DNA of 64,000 bases, from NCBI GenBank assembly GCA_907165275.2, contig OU015657.1:11431001-11495000 (forward strand), written 5' to 3'. Positions 12,199-23,343 of this stretch are shown here, in pieces. Position 1 is the stretch's first letter. Every line of letters begins with the position of its first letter. The DNA is from Zygaena filipendulae. Its lineage: Eukaryota > Arthropoda > Insecta > Lepidoptera > Zygaenidae. The translations under genes and the position numbers were made by a program. The notes under the pieces are model-generated. The model did not search any database. It was not told the DNA's origin and saw only the letters and a program-made list of their open reading frames with translations.

Positions 12199-12398
12199 TC
12201 CTAACTAATATTATAAATGTGAAAGTCCGTTTGTTTGTTTGTTTCTTACGCTTTCACGCCTTAACGGCTCAACCGATCAATGTTAATTTTTTCATACACG
12301 TTTTCAGGCGGTACAGAGAAGGACATAGGGTACTATTTGTTCCACAATTTCCGCGGGAACTCCGAAATTACTGCGGACGAAACCGCGGGAAACGCTAG
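12199..12398 (+). mobile_element. Helitron-like element, complete 200-bp copy
   Basis: The 5' end is TCCTAACTAATATTATAAAT, followed by GTGAAAGT, CGGCTCAACCGATCA and TACAGAGAAGGACATAGGGT. The 3' end is CTGCGGACGAAACCGCGGGA, AACG, CTAG followed by T. A 5' TC, a GC-rich hairpin about 10 nt from the end and a terminal CTAG are the diagnostic Helitron layout. Confidence 0.65.
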
Positions 12399-12560
12399 TA
12401 AATACAAACCAGGTGTTTGTCTAAGTACAAATGGCGATAATAATTTACAAAAAAAGAAATATATATTGGAATACTCTTTTATCCTCTTGGATGATTAATG
12501 CTTCAGTAATGACCAGCAATTAAAGGACAGTTCATAAAGTTTTTCCTGTTACAGAATTTG

Positions 12561-12938
12561 TCCCTTTTATAATCTAATAATTTATAACAAAAAATGTGTC
12601 TATTTTTATCATCGATCTCATATAAAAAGTAGATACGTATACGTCGTACAGTCCCATACAAAAGTTCACTTAAAAACTTCCCACAGTCGTGTTTACGTAG
12701 TTATAGCTGTGGTTATACTTATAGTTGGTTAGTATTACAATAGTACTTACCGAAATTATGAAATTCCGTCCTTTTTTAGGGTCCTAGATGTATTATTTTT
12801 ATAATTTTTAAACGATTACGAATGCGACTGATTCATGAGGCCATTTTTGACGATGATTGTGTATCTGCTTTTTATATGAGATCAATGATAAAAATAGACA
12901 CATATTTTTTGTTATAAATTATTAGATTATAAAAGGGA
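12561..12938. mobile_element. MITE with 76-bp terminal inverted repeats
   Basis: The left arm (12561-12636) and right arm (12861-12938) are inverted copies across about 76 bp with only a few differences (for example CATCGATC against CATTGATC). They start TCCCTTTTATAATCTAATAA and contain ACAAAAAATGTGTC. The roughly 225-bp centre has no ORF. Such high arm identity points to recent movement or strand-pairing conversion. Confidence 0.85.
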
Positions 12939-13325
12939 AAATACGTACAAGTTGAGAACTGAGATAACATGGTAACTTTTACATTGTAGGTACCTACCTA
13001 CCTACCCACACATTATACTTGTATAACTTATGTTAAACAGAGATTTACAACAAAAAAGTGTAGTCAAGCTCTGCAAGGCAATAATGAACTTCACTTTTAT
13101 TGCCATCATATTTCAGTTTCAATTAGAAAAATAGCCAATATTATTGGACGTACCTATTGCGCCTAAAAGGCCAACACGCGCATATTGTAATCGCAAAACC
13201 GCCATGATTTTTTTTATTATAACCGAAAAATTATAGAAACAAAAGTAACATCCCTCTGGTTAATTTGGGACCAGCTGATACTGATATGTGATAAATTATT
13301 ATGTCCAAGCATTATTATTATAATA

Positions 13326-13370
13326 CTAGCTGTGCCCGCCCGTTTCGCCTGCGTTAATTTGAAGAAAAAT
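13326..13370 (-). mobile_element. Helitron-like 3'-end fragment
   Basis: CTAGCTGTGCCCGCCCGTTT then CGCCTGCGTTAATTT is the terminus in reverse orientation; nothing further is recognisable. Confidence 0.45.
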
Positions 13371-13510
13371 CCTACTAATGCAAAATACTAGGATAATTTT
13401 TGGGTAACATGTACCTATACGCAATGGAAGCTCTCAAAAGTAATATTTTATTTTTTAGTTTTTTGCAACATTTAGGCTAGTTTCCTGGGTAAAAAAAATC
13501 AAAATTCTAT

Positions 13511-13775
13511 TTAGTCCGTCAGTTAGATAATAAAAAAATAAAAGACACGTATTTTTTGCTTTTTTAAAATAATGGAAATATGCATAGATAAAGCGCATTA
13601 AAGTTTAGGGTGGGGGACTTGTGTCGTCACAGCTCGCTATAACGTGCGAACAAACTGTAGCGAGGCGTGACGTCATGTGAAATTTCGACTCCGAATATCT
13701 CCGTTATTTTTTGGTTACATAAAAAATAAAAAAATACGTGTCCAATATTTTTTAATAATCTACAAAACGGACTAA
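13511..13775. mobile_element. MITE family with TTAGTCCGT ends, copy 1
   Basis: The ends TTAGTCCGTCAGTTAGATAA and ..AAACGGACTAA are imperfect inverted repeats. Both arms carry an ACACGTATTTTTT or complementary AAAATACGTGTCC box, and the centre has a GTGACGTCA-type site. A full relative is at 39030-39295, a split copy is at 33350-34248, and half a copy lies within 14954-15445. Confidence 0.7.
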
Positions 13776-14149
13776 GAAAAAAAAATTAGGAAACTAGCCT
13801 AACGCTCCTATTTGTCGTAGCGTGATGTTATATAACCTTCCTCGATAAAGGGACTATCCAACACAATTATATTTTCAATTCGAACCGTGGTTCCGGAGAC
13901 CACCAAACAAACAAACAAACAAATTCTTCAGCTGCATAATATTCGTATATAATGTTACTACCTACTCTTTATTCGTTTACATCGTTTGGATAGAGGACAC
14001 ATTTGTTATATGTATTTCAATTTCACGCCTCTGTTGTTAACAAATCGTGTGTAGAATACACCCAAATTATACCTATATATAATATTATAGGCAGTTAGGC
14101 ACATAGACGTAATAAGACGTAATAAGACGTAATGCGGCCGGCGCGCGGC

Positions 14150-14390
14150 GATACGACAATCGCTATGCGCAGTAGGTGCCTACCCGCTAGTCAAGAGGTT
14201 CCGGGTTCGATTCCCGGTGGTGGTTTACTTCTGTGATGAACACTTTCCAGTCTTGGCGTGTTTATATATATAGTATAATATATATGTTGTATATACTACG
14301 TTTGCTTGGTTTCCACGACACAATATAGCTTAGTGTGGGATCAAATAGGACTGTGTGTTGTGAAGTGGACTATTATTATAATACGATTAC
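14150..14390 (+). mobile_element. tRNA-derived SINE, copy 3
   Basis: The B box GGGTTCGATTCCCGGTGG is at about 14203. The body GTGATGAACAC, CCAGTC, GTGTTTATATA, CGTTTGCTTGGTTTCCACGA matches the other copies and it ends GTGTTGTGAAGTGGACTATT plus ATT repeats. The A-box head is eroded. Confidence 0.8.
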
Positions 14391-14511
14391 GCACCGAATG
14401 TGTTTAGCGAAAGATATAAATAGCATTATCCTAATTGAAATCACAATTCTCAATGGGATTGTGGATGATGGTGATTAAATGTGAAATTAGATCTTAAAAA
14501 ATTTAGTAAGA

Positions 14512-14768
14512 CAGCTGTTCCCCGCTGTTTGCCAGTGCTTGCGCGGTAATTCCGGAATAAAAAATATCCTATGGCCTCCTATGCAAAATTTTGATGATGA
14601 CCAGTTGGGTAGACCCAATAATAATAGATTCTCAGTGTAGTTCAATTATCAATCCAATTGATTGTAGGTACTAATGCAACTTTGCAGTTTCATTATAGGT
14701 CAATCATATTTTATAATTAAACTTTCACACAAAACTCTTTTTAGGGTTAGACCGCGGGCACCAGCTAG
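14512..14768. mobile_element. Two eroded Helitron-like ends
   Basis: ACAGCTGTTCCCCGCTG at 14512 is a reverse-oriented terminus and ACCGCGGGCACCAGCTAG ending at 14768 is a forward one. They may be two elements, or one that has recombined. Bodies are too eroded to decide. Confidence 0.35.
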
Positions 14769-14953
14769 TAAATAAAAAACCAAATGAATGTGTAAATAAA
14801 TTATTTTAATGGTACGTATAGATGGGTAGGTTCCAATATATACCTAAAAGTGAACATTTATATAGAGCTGGCTGTTAAACGTCCGTCTCACATGTAAACG
14901 GTTAATTAATTTAATTAAGTCGTGTAAGATGTCACTGTTTGAACGCGTCACAG

Positions 14954-15445
14954 TTAGGGCGTTGTCACACTGGCGGTTTACGAGTGTTTTCATAGCGGTT
15001 CGGACGCGCAGTGAAGGCGACGGCTGTGGCGACGGGGACGCGCAGCGAGGTCGCCGTGTATAACATACTTAGGCTTGTTTCCGCGGTGTGAAAGTCAAAA
15101 TTCTATTACACTTGTCGCACGTTGTGACATCACGCGACATTTCGACTTAATGTATCTCCGTTATTTTTTGATTATGTAAAAAATTAAAAAATACGTGTCC
15201 AATATTTTTTATTAATCTAATAGAAGACAGAGAATAAACTCAAATTTGGTTGACAAGCCCATACTCACGCGCTCAGGCATCGAAAACGTTGCATAACGCT
15301 ACGCGTACGCGACATTTTCGCTGTGCACCCGAAGGTCGAACACCGTCCGTTCCACTAACTGTACAGTGTACACCTGTGGCGTGTTCGCTACGCGTCCGTT
15401 CCGCTATGAAAACTTTCGTAAACCGCTAGTGTGATCACGCCCTAA
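14954..15445. mobile_element. TIR element with TTAGGGCG termini and nested MITE half
   Basis: The left end TTAGGGCGTTGTCACACTGG, with CGGTTTACGAGTGTTTTCAT, is matched by the inverted right end (ATGAAAACTTTCGTAAACCG, CTAGTGTGATCACGCCCTAA) over about 45 bp. The subterminal regions are GC-rich (GGACGCG repeats). Between about 15075 and 15245 sits sequence related to the TTAGTCCGT MITE family, so one element has been inserted into another. No transposase is present. Confidence 0.75.
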
Positions 15446-16794
15446 AACGAGAAGTAATTAAGATTTGTTGTTGAATGTATGTATACGTAATGTTGTACTT
15501 TTATGATAAACTTTAACCTGTTCCGTGTAATGACTCGCATACGTCTAGTTTTGACAAACATTTATAATGTAAATAGGGACAAACGTGTACATTCGCGGTG
15601 AGAAAATTTCACGCAATTTCTGCGGGAATCCCGCACGAGTCATCTATCTATTCCCCGGGAATTCTTCTTTTCCACTTTCCAGATAAAATTATCTTATGCC
15701 ATACAAGGATGCTGCAGCTTCCACCCAGTAAAATATTATTTAGTATCGGTTAAATAGCTCCAGTGATTACACCATAAATCCAAACTTACAAAATTAATAT
15801 ACCTACACACTTTACGTTTCTATAATGTTAGTGTAAAATACGAGAATTTCGGAACTGAAACAGCTATCGTAATGATAATAACAATAATTAAATATATTTT
15901 CTGAAAGATCCATGAAACTACATAAAAATGTATCGTACTTCGCATATTTTTCAATTCTAATTGTATAATTGAATCAACCCGATCGGACACACTGACCCAA
16001 AGACGTATGCGCCGTGAGCCGTGACGAAAACATTTCTAAGAAATCGACCATCAGAAAACGACTTGTCATTCGCGTGTCAAATTAAAGACAAATGGAGACG
16101 AAAGAAAACAAAAACTCGAACTGTTACTCACCCACCACTGATGATTTTTGACGTTATTTCTTGATTCACAGTTCCATACAAAAGTCCTTACAAAAAGTGG
16201 CAGAGGCGCCCGGCGATAGATAAAAATGAAAAATAAAAACAACTGTTGAAATTTTTTTGATGGAATAGGTAAGCAAAATTCTTACAGCGCTCACAGACCA
16301 ACCTTTGTTAATCAGAAAAACTTGTGTATTTTCATGTTACAGGTTTTTTGTGCGGACAATTTTGTCTTTGTGTATCTTGATGGGCATTTAGTTGTCAGGT
16401 ATAGGAGATAGGGAGGGGTTCCGTGACCTAGCTAGGTCTTCTAAGGCTAGCTCTAAAGGTATGTAGAATGCAAACAAATAAGTTTATTTTGAGATTCCAA
16501 GAAAAACAATAAGTATGAGTAATTTTGATGTTATTGGTCGGAAATTTCGGAATGGAATGACATTATAAACAAAAAAAAATAGAAAATACATAGGTAATAT
16601 TATAATATTAATTTAAATAAGGAATGCCAAATTGGAAAAAAAATAGCTGAATTTTAAAAATAAATAAGGTGATAAAAATCAGCCAAATGCCGCCACCTCG
16701 TCACATGTCAATGTTACTCATCTTTTCTTGTTGGTAGTACCAGTCCTCTAGAATATCCAGAGTGTGACCGGGAGTGCGTAGGTACCTACTTATG

Positions 16795-16958
16795 TCAGTC
16801 AGTAGTCAGTTGACCGTCGGACACTGTGACTTGTGACCGTGTTGGGTCCGCCACGGCTGGGATCCGCAACACGCGTGTGTGACGACTGTGCACCGAGTGA
16901 CACTTTGTTGTGGACACTTTTGTTATAATATTATACCATATTGTTTTGCAACGTTACG
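16795..16958 (+). other. Candidate 5' UTR exon of the tolloid-like gene
   Basis: This locally less AT-rich segment ends at ACG|GTAAGT, a strong splice donor (GT at 16959-16960). It begins among three overlapping TCAGT motifs (16795-16810), the insect initiator consensus. It lies 6.1 kb upstream of the acceptor at 23080 that opens the start-codon exon. Assignment is inference from splice-site quality and position only. Confidence 0.35.
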
Positions 16959-17373
16959 GTAAGTGCTCCATGATTTCTTTCACCACGAACAAAAGTTACC
17001 GAGCGTAAATTGATCTAGTACAAACAAATTTCACTCGACATTATTCTGACGTGAATTTTGACTATTTAAATAATTTTACCTTTCTACTTCTACTATATAC
17101 TATACTAAATATTTTTTTCAACCTGTCGTACTATTAGAATTACTATTAAAATTAAATGTCCTGGGTGAATTGATTCTCATATTCACCAATACCAACTACT
17201 AGGTGTTGCGGCTTTTTATAATGTTGGTGTAAAACGAAGCTGAAAGTTGAAAAGTGACCTTGATATTGAAGTTGAATGTGTTGTTTTGCTGTGTAAGTTG
17301 CAAAAGCTATTTCTAGACCCGGTGCAAGTTTGAACCCTACACTGATGTGAAGTTATCGTTTATATATTTATGT

Positions 17374-17465
17374 ATCTAGCTAGTTCCACCTGCGTGAACT
17401 TCTTGATTTCCTCGGGAACTCCCTTTTACGTATATAAACGTTTAGCGATAGAAAAAACCACATCA
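17374..17465 (-). mobile_element. Helitron-like fragment
   Basis: CTAGCTAGTTCCACCTGCGT then TTCCTCGGGAACTCC matches the eroded terminus and 'cgggaactcc' body of the family. Confidence 0.35.
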
Positions 17466-17542
17466 AAATCATTCGGGTAGTTTAGAAGAAATAAGCAGAA
17501 CGTAGACCAAAGGGAATCGCCTGTGGTTGCGTAGACGTGTCC

Positions 17543-17594
17543 ACATTATCGCCGATCACACGATCGCACGATCAACGATCATCAGCGATAATGT
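17543..17594. repeat. Inverted repeat with clustered CGATC motifs
   Basis: ACATTATCGC at 17543-17552 and GCGATAATGT at 17585-17594 are perfect inverted repeats. The 32-nt interior is itself built of GATCACACGATCGCACGATC-like units, so most of the 52 bp can pair. It may be the end of a hAT-like MITE or a small cruciform; no function is evident. Confidence 0.55.
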
Positions 17595-20050
17595 AGTGCA
17601 GGCATTACGTTAAAACTGTCCATGGGTGCGATGCCCAATGAATCGTTCGTTCCCTAAACTAAAAAGCTTACGCATAAATCAATCCCGCACAATACCAGGT
17701 ACCTACCCACTGTTATACGACGTCCCATTCAATGGTAGTATTGAACAAACGATACCCGAATCCAGGCGTTGCTTCCGTTTCATTCATACTATTGCCACAT
17801 ATGCTATTTGTCGAACTGTAGCACGACTGTTCAATCAGTTTTAAATGTTCATTGACAACGTACGATAAAAAAAAAGGAAATTGAGATGTACTTACCAGCT
17901 AGTTATTCGACAATATAATTAGATTTACGTGTTGAACTCTTAAAAAGGCTCTACATGATCATAAAAATCAACCAAATTCACGGATAAAGATATTTTCTTT
18001 TGCTTCAGTCATCATGAGTTATTACTTTAGCATGTTGTAAGTTGATTCCATATTTTATATACCTACTGGCACAATACTTAGATGTGAAATATGACATGTT
18101 CGTGTGTAATGTTCACCTGCCTTCATTTAATGGATTCGTAACATTTTATTGTGACGTGTTTTCGCTCGACACGCAGCGCTTTTGTAACTTCGCATGTACC
18201 CGAGCACCTATTTGTATTTAATTAATATGACAAAACGTTAAATTAAACTCTCTGAAGCCTTGAATTATGTCGTTTGAAGTATACCTGATTTCGAAGGAGA
18301 GGGGTGATTATTAAAAATTCTTTTGCTAAAAGTTATGCAAGATTCATATCATGTTAAAGTAGCATATACTTTAATACATATACTTACAATACTTACCTAT
18401 ATACTTAGGTATTATGAGGCACACGCTTTTCTCCAACGACGAAAATATGTATTTGATACATAAGACGTACCTAAATCAAATAACATTTCGCATAGGTTTT
18501 TCGTAAATCGAATAGGTACTTTTATACCTTTTGATAACAAAAAAAAAACCAATTTACATCAAACATATTTGTTTGAAATGAAATATCAAAGATTAAATTT
18601 TTATTTGTGTCCCAAGCGTTTCTCTTCCTGCCGGATGTAATGCATTTACTATCTAATAGTGGTCCAGTAGTACAACTCTATGTGTCTATATCTTATGCAT
18701 TGTGGATTTTTCCAATATTTACACCGAACCAGCGAGGTTTATTGGTCATAAAGTTTCTAACCTAATATAGTTTGTTATTCATGATTGATGTAAATTAAAA
18801 GGATTTTATTGATTCTGTCAAGAAAAGCAGCTTCAAGTTTTAAATCGAAAGCAAATCACCAGAAATTGTCATCAGAAATTTAATGATGTCTCACTTTTTT
18901 ATCTGTAGGTATACATCCACTGCCGAATATCTTTTCATCTCTCTCTCTTATCCATCTATCCCATTCCACTACCGTCTTGGATGCAAAGAGACAGTGCCAC
19001 ACACACTATCCGTGGGCTGTGACTCGATGGTCTTTGACTCGATGTCTACAACTAAGTTTATATTTCGTGATTCTCAGGGTTCATCTCTCCATGTCTATTC
19101 GTCCCTATTAATTTCAGGTGCCTTTCCAATTCCTAATGTAGGAAATCTATTTTAATTTTTTTCTCCTATGTCCACGACGCGTTTCCTTATGACCATTTCA
19201 AGAGCTCTATCCTCAAGTGTGATGCCAAAATCTCTATCGATTTAAAAAAAAAAGTCGAGGAATAAATTAATATCCGTACGTTGAAAGCATCACAATAACT
19301 ATTATTGGAACATCTTTCTTATCAGCCGCCCGATAAGAATGACCGGGGTGTATATTATTCACGTCAGAAACAACACAACTATACATTAATAACGGTGAAA
19401 ATTATATCCTAACTGTTTATGTGTAGAGTCGTAGTTTGTTTGCCGCGTATGTACTGTAGTAAACACGTTTGAAGGGTCAAAGAACAGTAGCTGATTACTT
19501 GTAGCAAATGGTTGTCAGTATATAGACCGTTATGATAATAATATTAGTAATGAAGAAATCTTAATTCAATGAATATTTACTGTGTCCGAAATTCCTCGGC
19601 TAAGACAATTTATTTTGCTTTTGAAACATTAAACTGCAATAAAATTACTCTTACCCTAGTTACTGTTTTCATTAAATTGTTTTTATTTATTTCATTTGTT
19701 TTTATCCTATGTAAGATTTTATTAATTTTTTAAAATTTTAATGTACTTTTCGTCCAATTTATTACCTAAAGTTACTGTTTAATGGGACCCGCGAGAAAAG
19801 TCAACGATAAAATCAGACATTATAAGAGGATAGACGAACAATACAAACTTTTACTAGGTACGCAATCTACGTCAACCAATTTTTGCGAGGGGAATGATCA
19901 AAATAAAACCAAACACATCATTGCGACGCAATCAAATACCAATCACCACAAAAACATTTCAAATAGCCAATCACATTGCTTTCCGTCAAGTGGTATCTAT
20001 AGACAATAGTCTCTGCTAGCAAACGGCATTTTGTTAGCATAAGATCATTT

Positions 20051-20286
20051 GGACGCAGATAAGCAATAACATGTTAACCCACAATATTAAGTTATTGATT
20101 CAAAACGCTTTATTGAGAGTTATAGAGCGTTTTTTTAATTATGTGTGTACCTTATTACATTTTTTAAATACCAAAAAACATTTAAACATAAAAAAATGCT
20201 GAAACAAAATCACGATATGATTTTAAAACACGATTTATTCAAAATTTCTCTAATGTGGGTTAACACACTATTGCTTATCTATGTCC
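20051..20286 (+). mobile_element. MITE with GATAAGCAATA termini, copy 1
   Basis: The left end is GGACGCAGATAAGCAATAAC then ATGTTAACCCACA. The right end is TGTGGGTTAACACACTATTG then CTTATCTATGTCC. About 30 bp of imperfect inverted termini enclose about 236 bp without coding potential. Other copies are at 30787-31152 (inverted), 35527-35757 and a partial one at 29855-29965. Confidence 0.85.
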
Positions 20287-20559
20287 ATTTGACCATTGCG
20301 TGGGTCAAAGGGTAAGCTTAGCGGCCGAGCGTATTATCTATCTATTCTCTTTTAATATCTTTGGATAAAATGATAGATGTATGTCCCGCTTTCACCTTTT
20401 TTTTGGAATCAGAATTATTATAATTGCGAAGGTTTGTATGTTCGAGTTTGACTGAACAGAATGCGGTAGATACATATTTTATCTCGAGCGTTACGAGAGT
20501 TACGTGAGTATTTAGCAGGTATATCTATGATTTCACTGATTGAAATACAGCTACAGTGG

Positions 20560-20661
20560 GTATCCCTCAATGCCATTTAGACACTTTTTATCCCGTAACA
20601 ATGAGCTTCCGAAGGAGTGCCGAAATTCTAAATTGCAGCTGCGTATAGGCACAGCTAGTCA
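20560..20661 (+). mobile_element. Eroded Helitron-like 3' end
   Basis: TTTTTATCCCG, then TTCCGAAGGAGTGCCGAAATT, and a CACAGCTAG terminus; the hairpin is degraded. Confidence 0.4.
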
Positions 20662-21469
20662 TTATTAAATGAGCAGAAATTAGTAAGCAATGAATAGATA
20701 AATAAATAAATAAATAAAATAAGTGAATGCGATCCTCAGAAACCCAAAACTAAATGTTTTGTCTCGCTTGTAAAACAGAATGCTTTTATCTGTCGGCCGT
20801 GACCGAGGCATATCACGTGATATGTGGTAAAAAGTTCAACTGGTGCAATGATGGCTCGTTTTTATAATAGGTAACAATTCTCTCGTTTTAAACTATCAAA
20901 TACACTGGCGGTCATATACCTATACGTTACACCGGCTACTCTTGTACCTACAAAAACCTATTTTTCGTAAAAAATATAATACACTAACCAAAGTTATACC
21001 AGACCGGTGACACTCCATTCAAATAAACTGCAGATTCAAGTAGGTACTTTCCCACAAGAAAAGAGAGAGTGGCTTGTAAGTACACGTGTTGTGCGTGTGT
21101 GCGCAAGGTTTATAGTAACTGTCAGCTGATAACTGTAAACTACCACCAAACTTTCGCGAGGCATGAGGAAGCATGAAAATGGTGGGCGGAGAGTGTTGTT
21201 TCTTGGTACTTAGTAATATTCTTTATTCTTCTTCTTAATTAATGTAATTTTAATTAGAATAATTTGTTTGTATTACCTACGTTTTTAGATATAAATTTAT
21301 TCATTATTATAGGTGATAATAGACTCTAGTTGTTGAAATGTATTTTTTTTTCGATTTATTGGGCTTATAAACAGTGTGTAAAATACACTTATACTTATAG
21401 TATCTTACTTAGCTAAATTTACCAATTGTACCACCAAAACCATTAACCACAAGTTACTAGAAAAAAAAA

Positions 21470-21790
21470 AATGTTGAATGTTGATATCCAATAATTACAC
21501 TCGAAAATATCTGGATAAGCTTAACATAAGCGAAAAAATCAATAGATTTGATTAAAAAATAAAATAGTTATAAACTGTTTAATTTCGACTATGTTTGTCT
21601 CTTTTTAAAACGGAATTTTGTATGGCGGTTGTAGGGCGTTACAAGCTGAGTGACGTCACTATAGAACTAGCGCTTTCCTTATCTAACTTGAACTTTTAAA
21701 GAGTCATATCTCTGAAAATGCAAAAAATATTTGTAAAAGAATAATGCTATTATACTACTAATACATAAAGGTTTATAAAATAATAATAAA
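21470..21790 (+). repeat. Interspersed repeat X1, forward copy
   Basis: About 320 bp matches the reverse complement of 38205-38515. Shared blocks include TTGATATCCAATAATT, AAATCAATAGATTTG, ATAGTTATAAACTGTTTAAT, TTTTGTATGGCGGTTGTAGG, GAGTGACGTCACT and TTTGTAAAAGAATAATG. No inverted termini were found. It is probably a non-autonomous transposon of the group that carries GTGACGTCAC sites. Confidence 0.7.
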
Positions 21791-21839
21791 AAATAAACAC
21801 TTTTCCTATTGTAGAGATTAAGATTAATGTATTATAGAT

Positions 21840-22000
21840 GCAAAAGTAACTCAGTCTGTCTGCAAACTTATCATGCCTTAGCTACTCAACAGATTATCAT
21901 GAAATTTTGCATACACGTTGTCAACGAAGGACATACTTAGGCACCTGCTATACTTTCATCCCGGACTTCCACAAGAACTCTGTGGTGATCTATATTTTTG
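21840..22000 (+). mobile_element. Eroded Helitron-like element
   Basis: This has the body motifs ATCATGAAATTTTGCATACA, CGTTGTCA, GAAGGACATA and TTTCATCCCGGACTTCC; the hairpin and CTAG end are missing. Confidence 0.4.
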
Positions 22001-22377
22001 GCGATTCGATTATGAACGAAATGTGATTAAAACTAAAAATTTATCTACCACTATTGCGCTATATACGACAACGAAACCTCTTCGTCATTCATTCGACCGT
22101 CGACGGCACGTGTTGAAAATATCGATTAGACCCCATGGATGGAAGTGATGAAGATAACAAACCCTTTTTTTATGAAAAACATTTAACTTAGGGTAAGGGT
22201 TAAGGCAATAAGGGTAAAAACTATCAGCGGATCTTTCGAGATTTTCAATAACCACACTTTTTCTAAAAGATGTCGTAACTTTGTCCGTCTCAACCCCATG
22301 GCATCTAAAAAAAAACAAAAAATAAGATATAACCTTATTACTATCTTATTAGCTGTGCTATGATTATGTGTCTTAGT

Positions 22378-22480
22378 TTAGCTATCTCCTGCGGTTTGAC
22401 CCTCGCTAATTTCGATGTCCTTTTCTGTACTCCTGTTAACTTTAATGATGATCGGTTGAGCAGTTGGTGGGAATTTCGAA
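22378..22480 (-). mobile_element. Eroded Helitron-like element
   Basis: Reverse-oriented family motifs: GCTATCTCCTGCGGTTTGAC, CTAATTTCGATGTCC, GATGATCGGTTGAGC. The termini are degraded. Confidence 0.4.
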
Positions 22481-23080
22481 ACAAAAAGTACCCTGTTTCA
22501 CTCAGAACTACCGCAGCTTCCTATAAGTGAAATAAATTTCAAAATCGATGCAGTCCTGAGATCATCCTCTACAACGTCACAAATTCACAATTTACAAACT
22601 TTACCTCTTATTGGTATAGATTAGATACGATTAGCTAAACAAACTCTAATCTAGCCGGCCAGATACTTCAACTTGCGAAGCTCTCGAACAAATCAAAGCC
22701 CCCTCCTCAAAGTTCTTCAGCGAATTCATTGGAAAATTGACAATCTTTTGTGCAAATTCACACCTCACTAATACAGACACAGCCATTAATTATACCCGGC
22801 CATATCACGTCATTGATATACATGAATAGAACCTAAATGCAGTAATTAAAATACATTTTTTATTCGAACTTTGTCTTTTGAGTGGTTGATAAGCTATCTA
22901 GTTTTTAAATAATCTCTCTAAAGTTCTTTTCTATAACATATACCTACTCCATAATATGGTTCAAAAATCAGGCACAATAATTTTTAACTATTCAGGTTTC
23001 AATAGGTAATTGTGTATTTTTAATCAGTAGTTTAAACGCAATTTGATTTTGTCACTTAATTCTACGTATCTTTGTTTCAG

Positions 23081-23343
23081 TTAAACATTCTGGTTACCAA
23101 GAAGATTATGTAAATGAGAACTAAAAGCAGAGTCTATAATGATGTTCAAAATGATAGCTCATCGCATACGTCCGTCCACGACGGCGGTCGGTGTGATACT
23201 AACGGTTTTCACGTGTGCTCTCTCACAAGTAAACTCGGCTGAGAGGAATGACACCCCCCACAAGTATACCATAGATGAACTATTGACGACACATTTCGAC
23301 AACAAAGACTCCGGTGACCTTGGGATGGATCCATGTAAAGCTG
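23081..23343 (+). CDS. tok: Tolloid/Tolkin-like protease, start-codon exon (signal peptide)
   Basis: This opens after the acceptor TTTGTTTCAG and ends at the donor G|GTGAGT (phase 1). Coding starts at ATG 23139; a second ATG follows immediately at 23142. Residues 1-34 look like a signal peptide: basic N-part (KMIAHRIR), hydrophobic core TAVGVILTVFTCALS, likely cut after VNSA. The exon ends MDPCKAG, continuing as GNFQGDIAIPD in the next exon, the conserved opening of Tolloid-family prodomains. The 5' leader holds an ATG-TAA at 23108-23113 and an out-of-frame 42-codon ORF from 23114 to 23242 that overlaps the true start, suggesting weak or regulated translation. The leader boundary depends on the inferred acceptor. 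Confidence 0.85.

Larger units (their letters stand above)
16959..23080 (+). other. Putative intron 1 of the tolloid-like gene
   Basis: This runs from the candidate donor GTAAGT to the acceptor TTTGTTTCAG at 23071-23080. It holds mobile-element remnants listed separately and no supported gene. Between about 18000 and 20000 nothing beyond AT-rich sequence was recognised. Confidence 0.35.
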
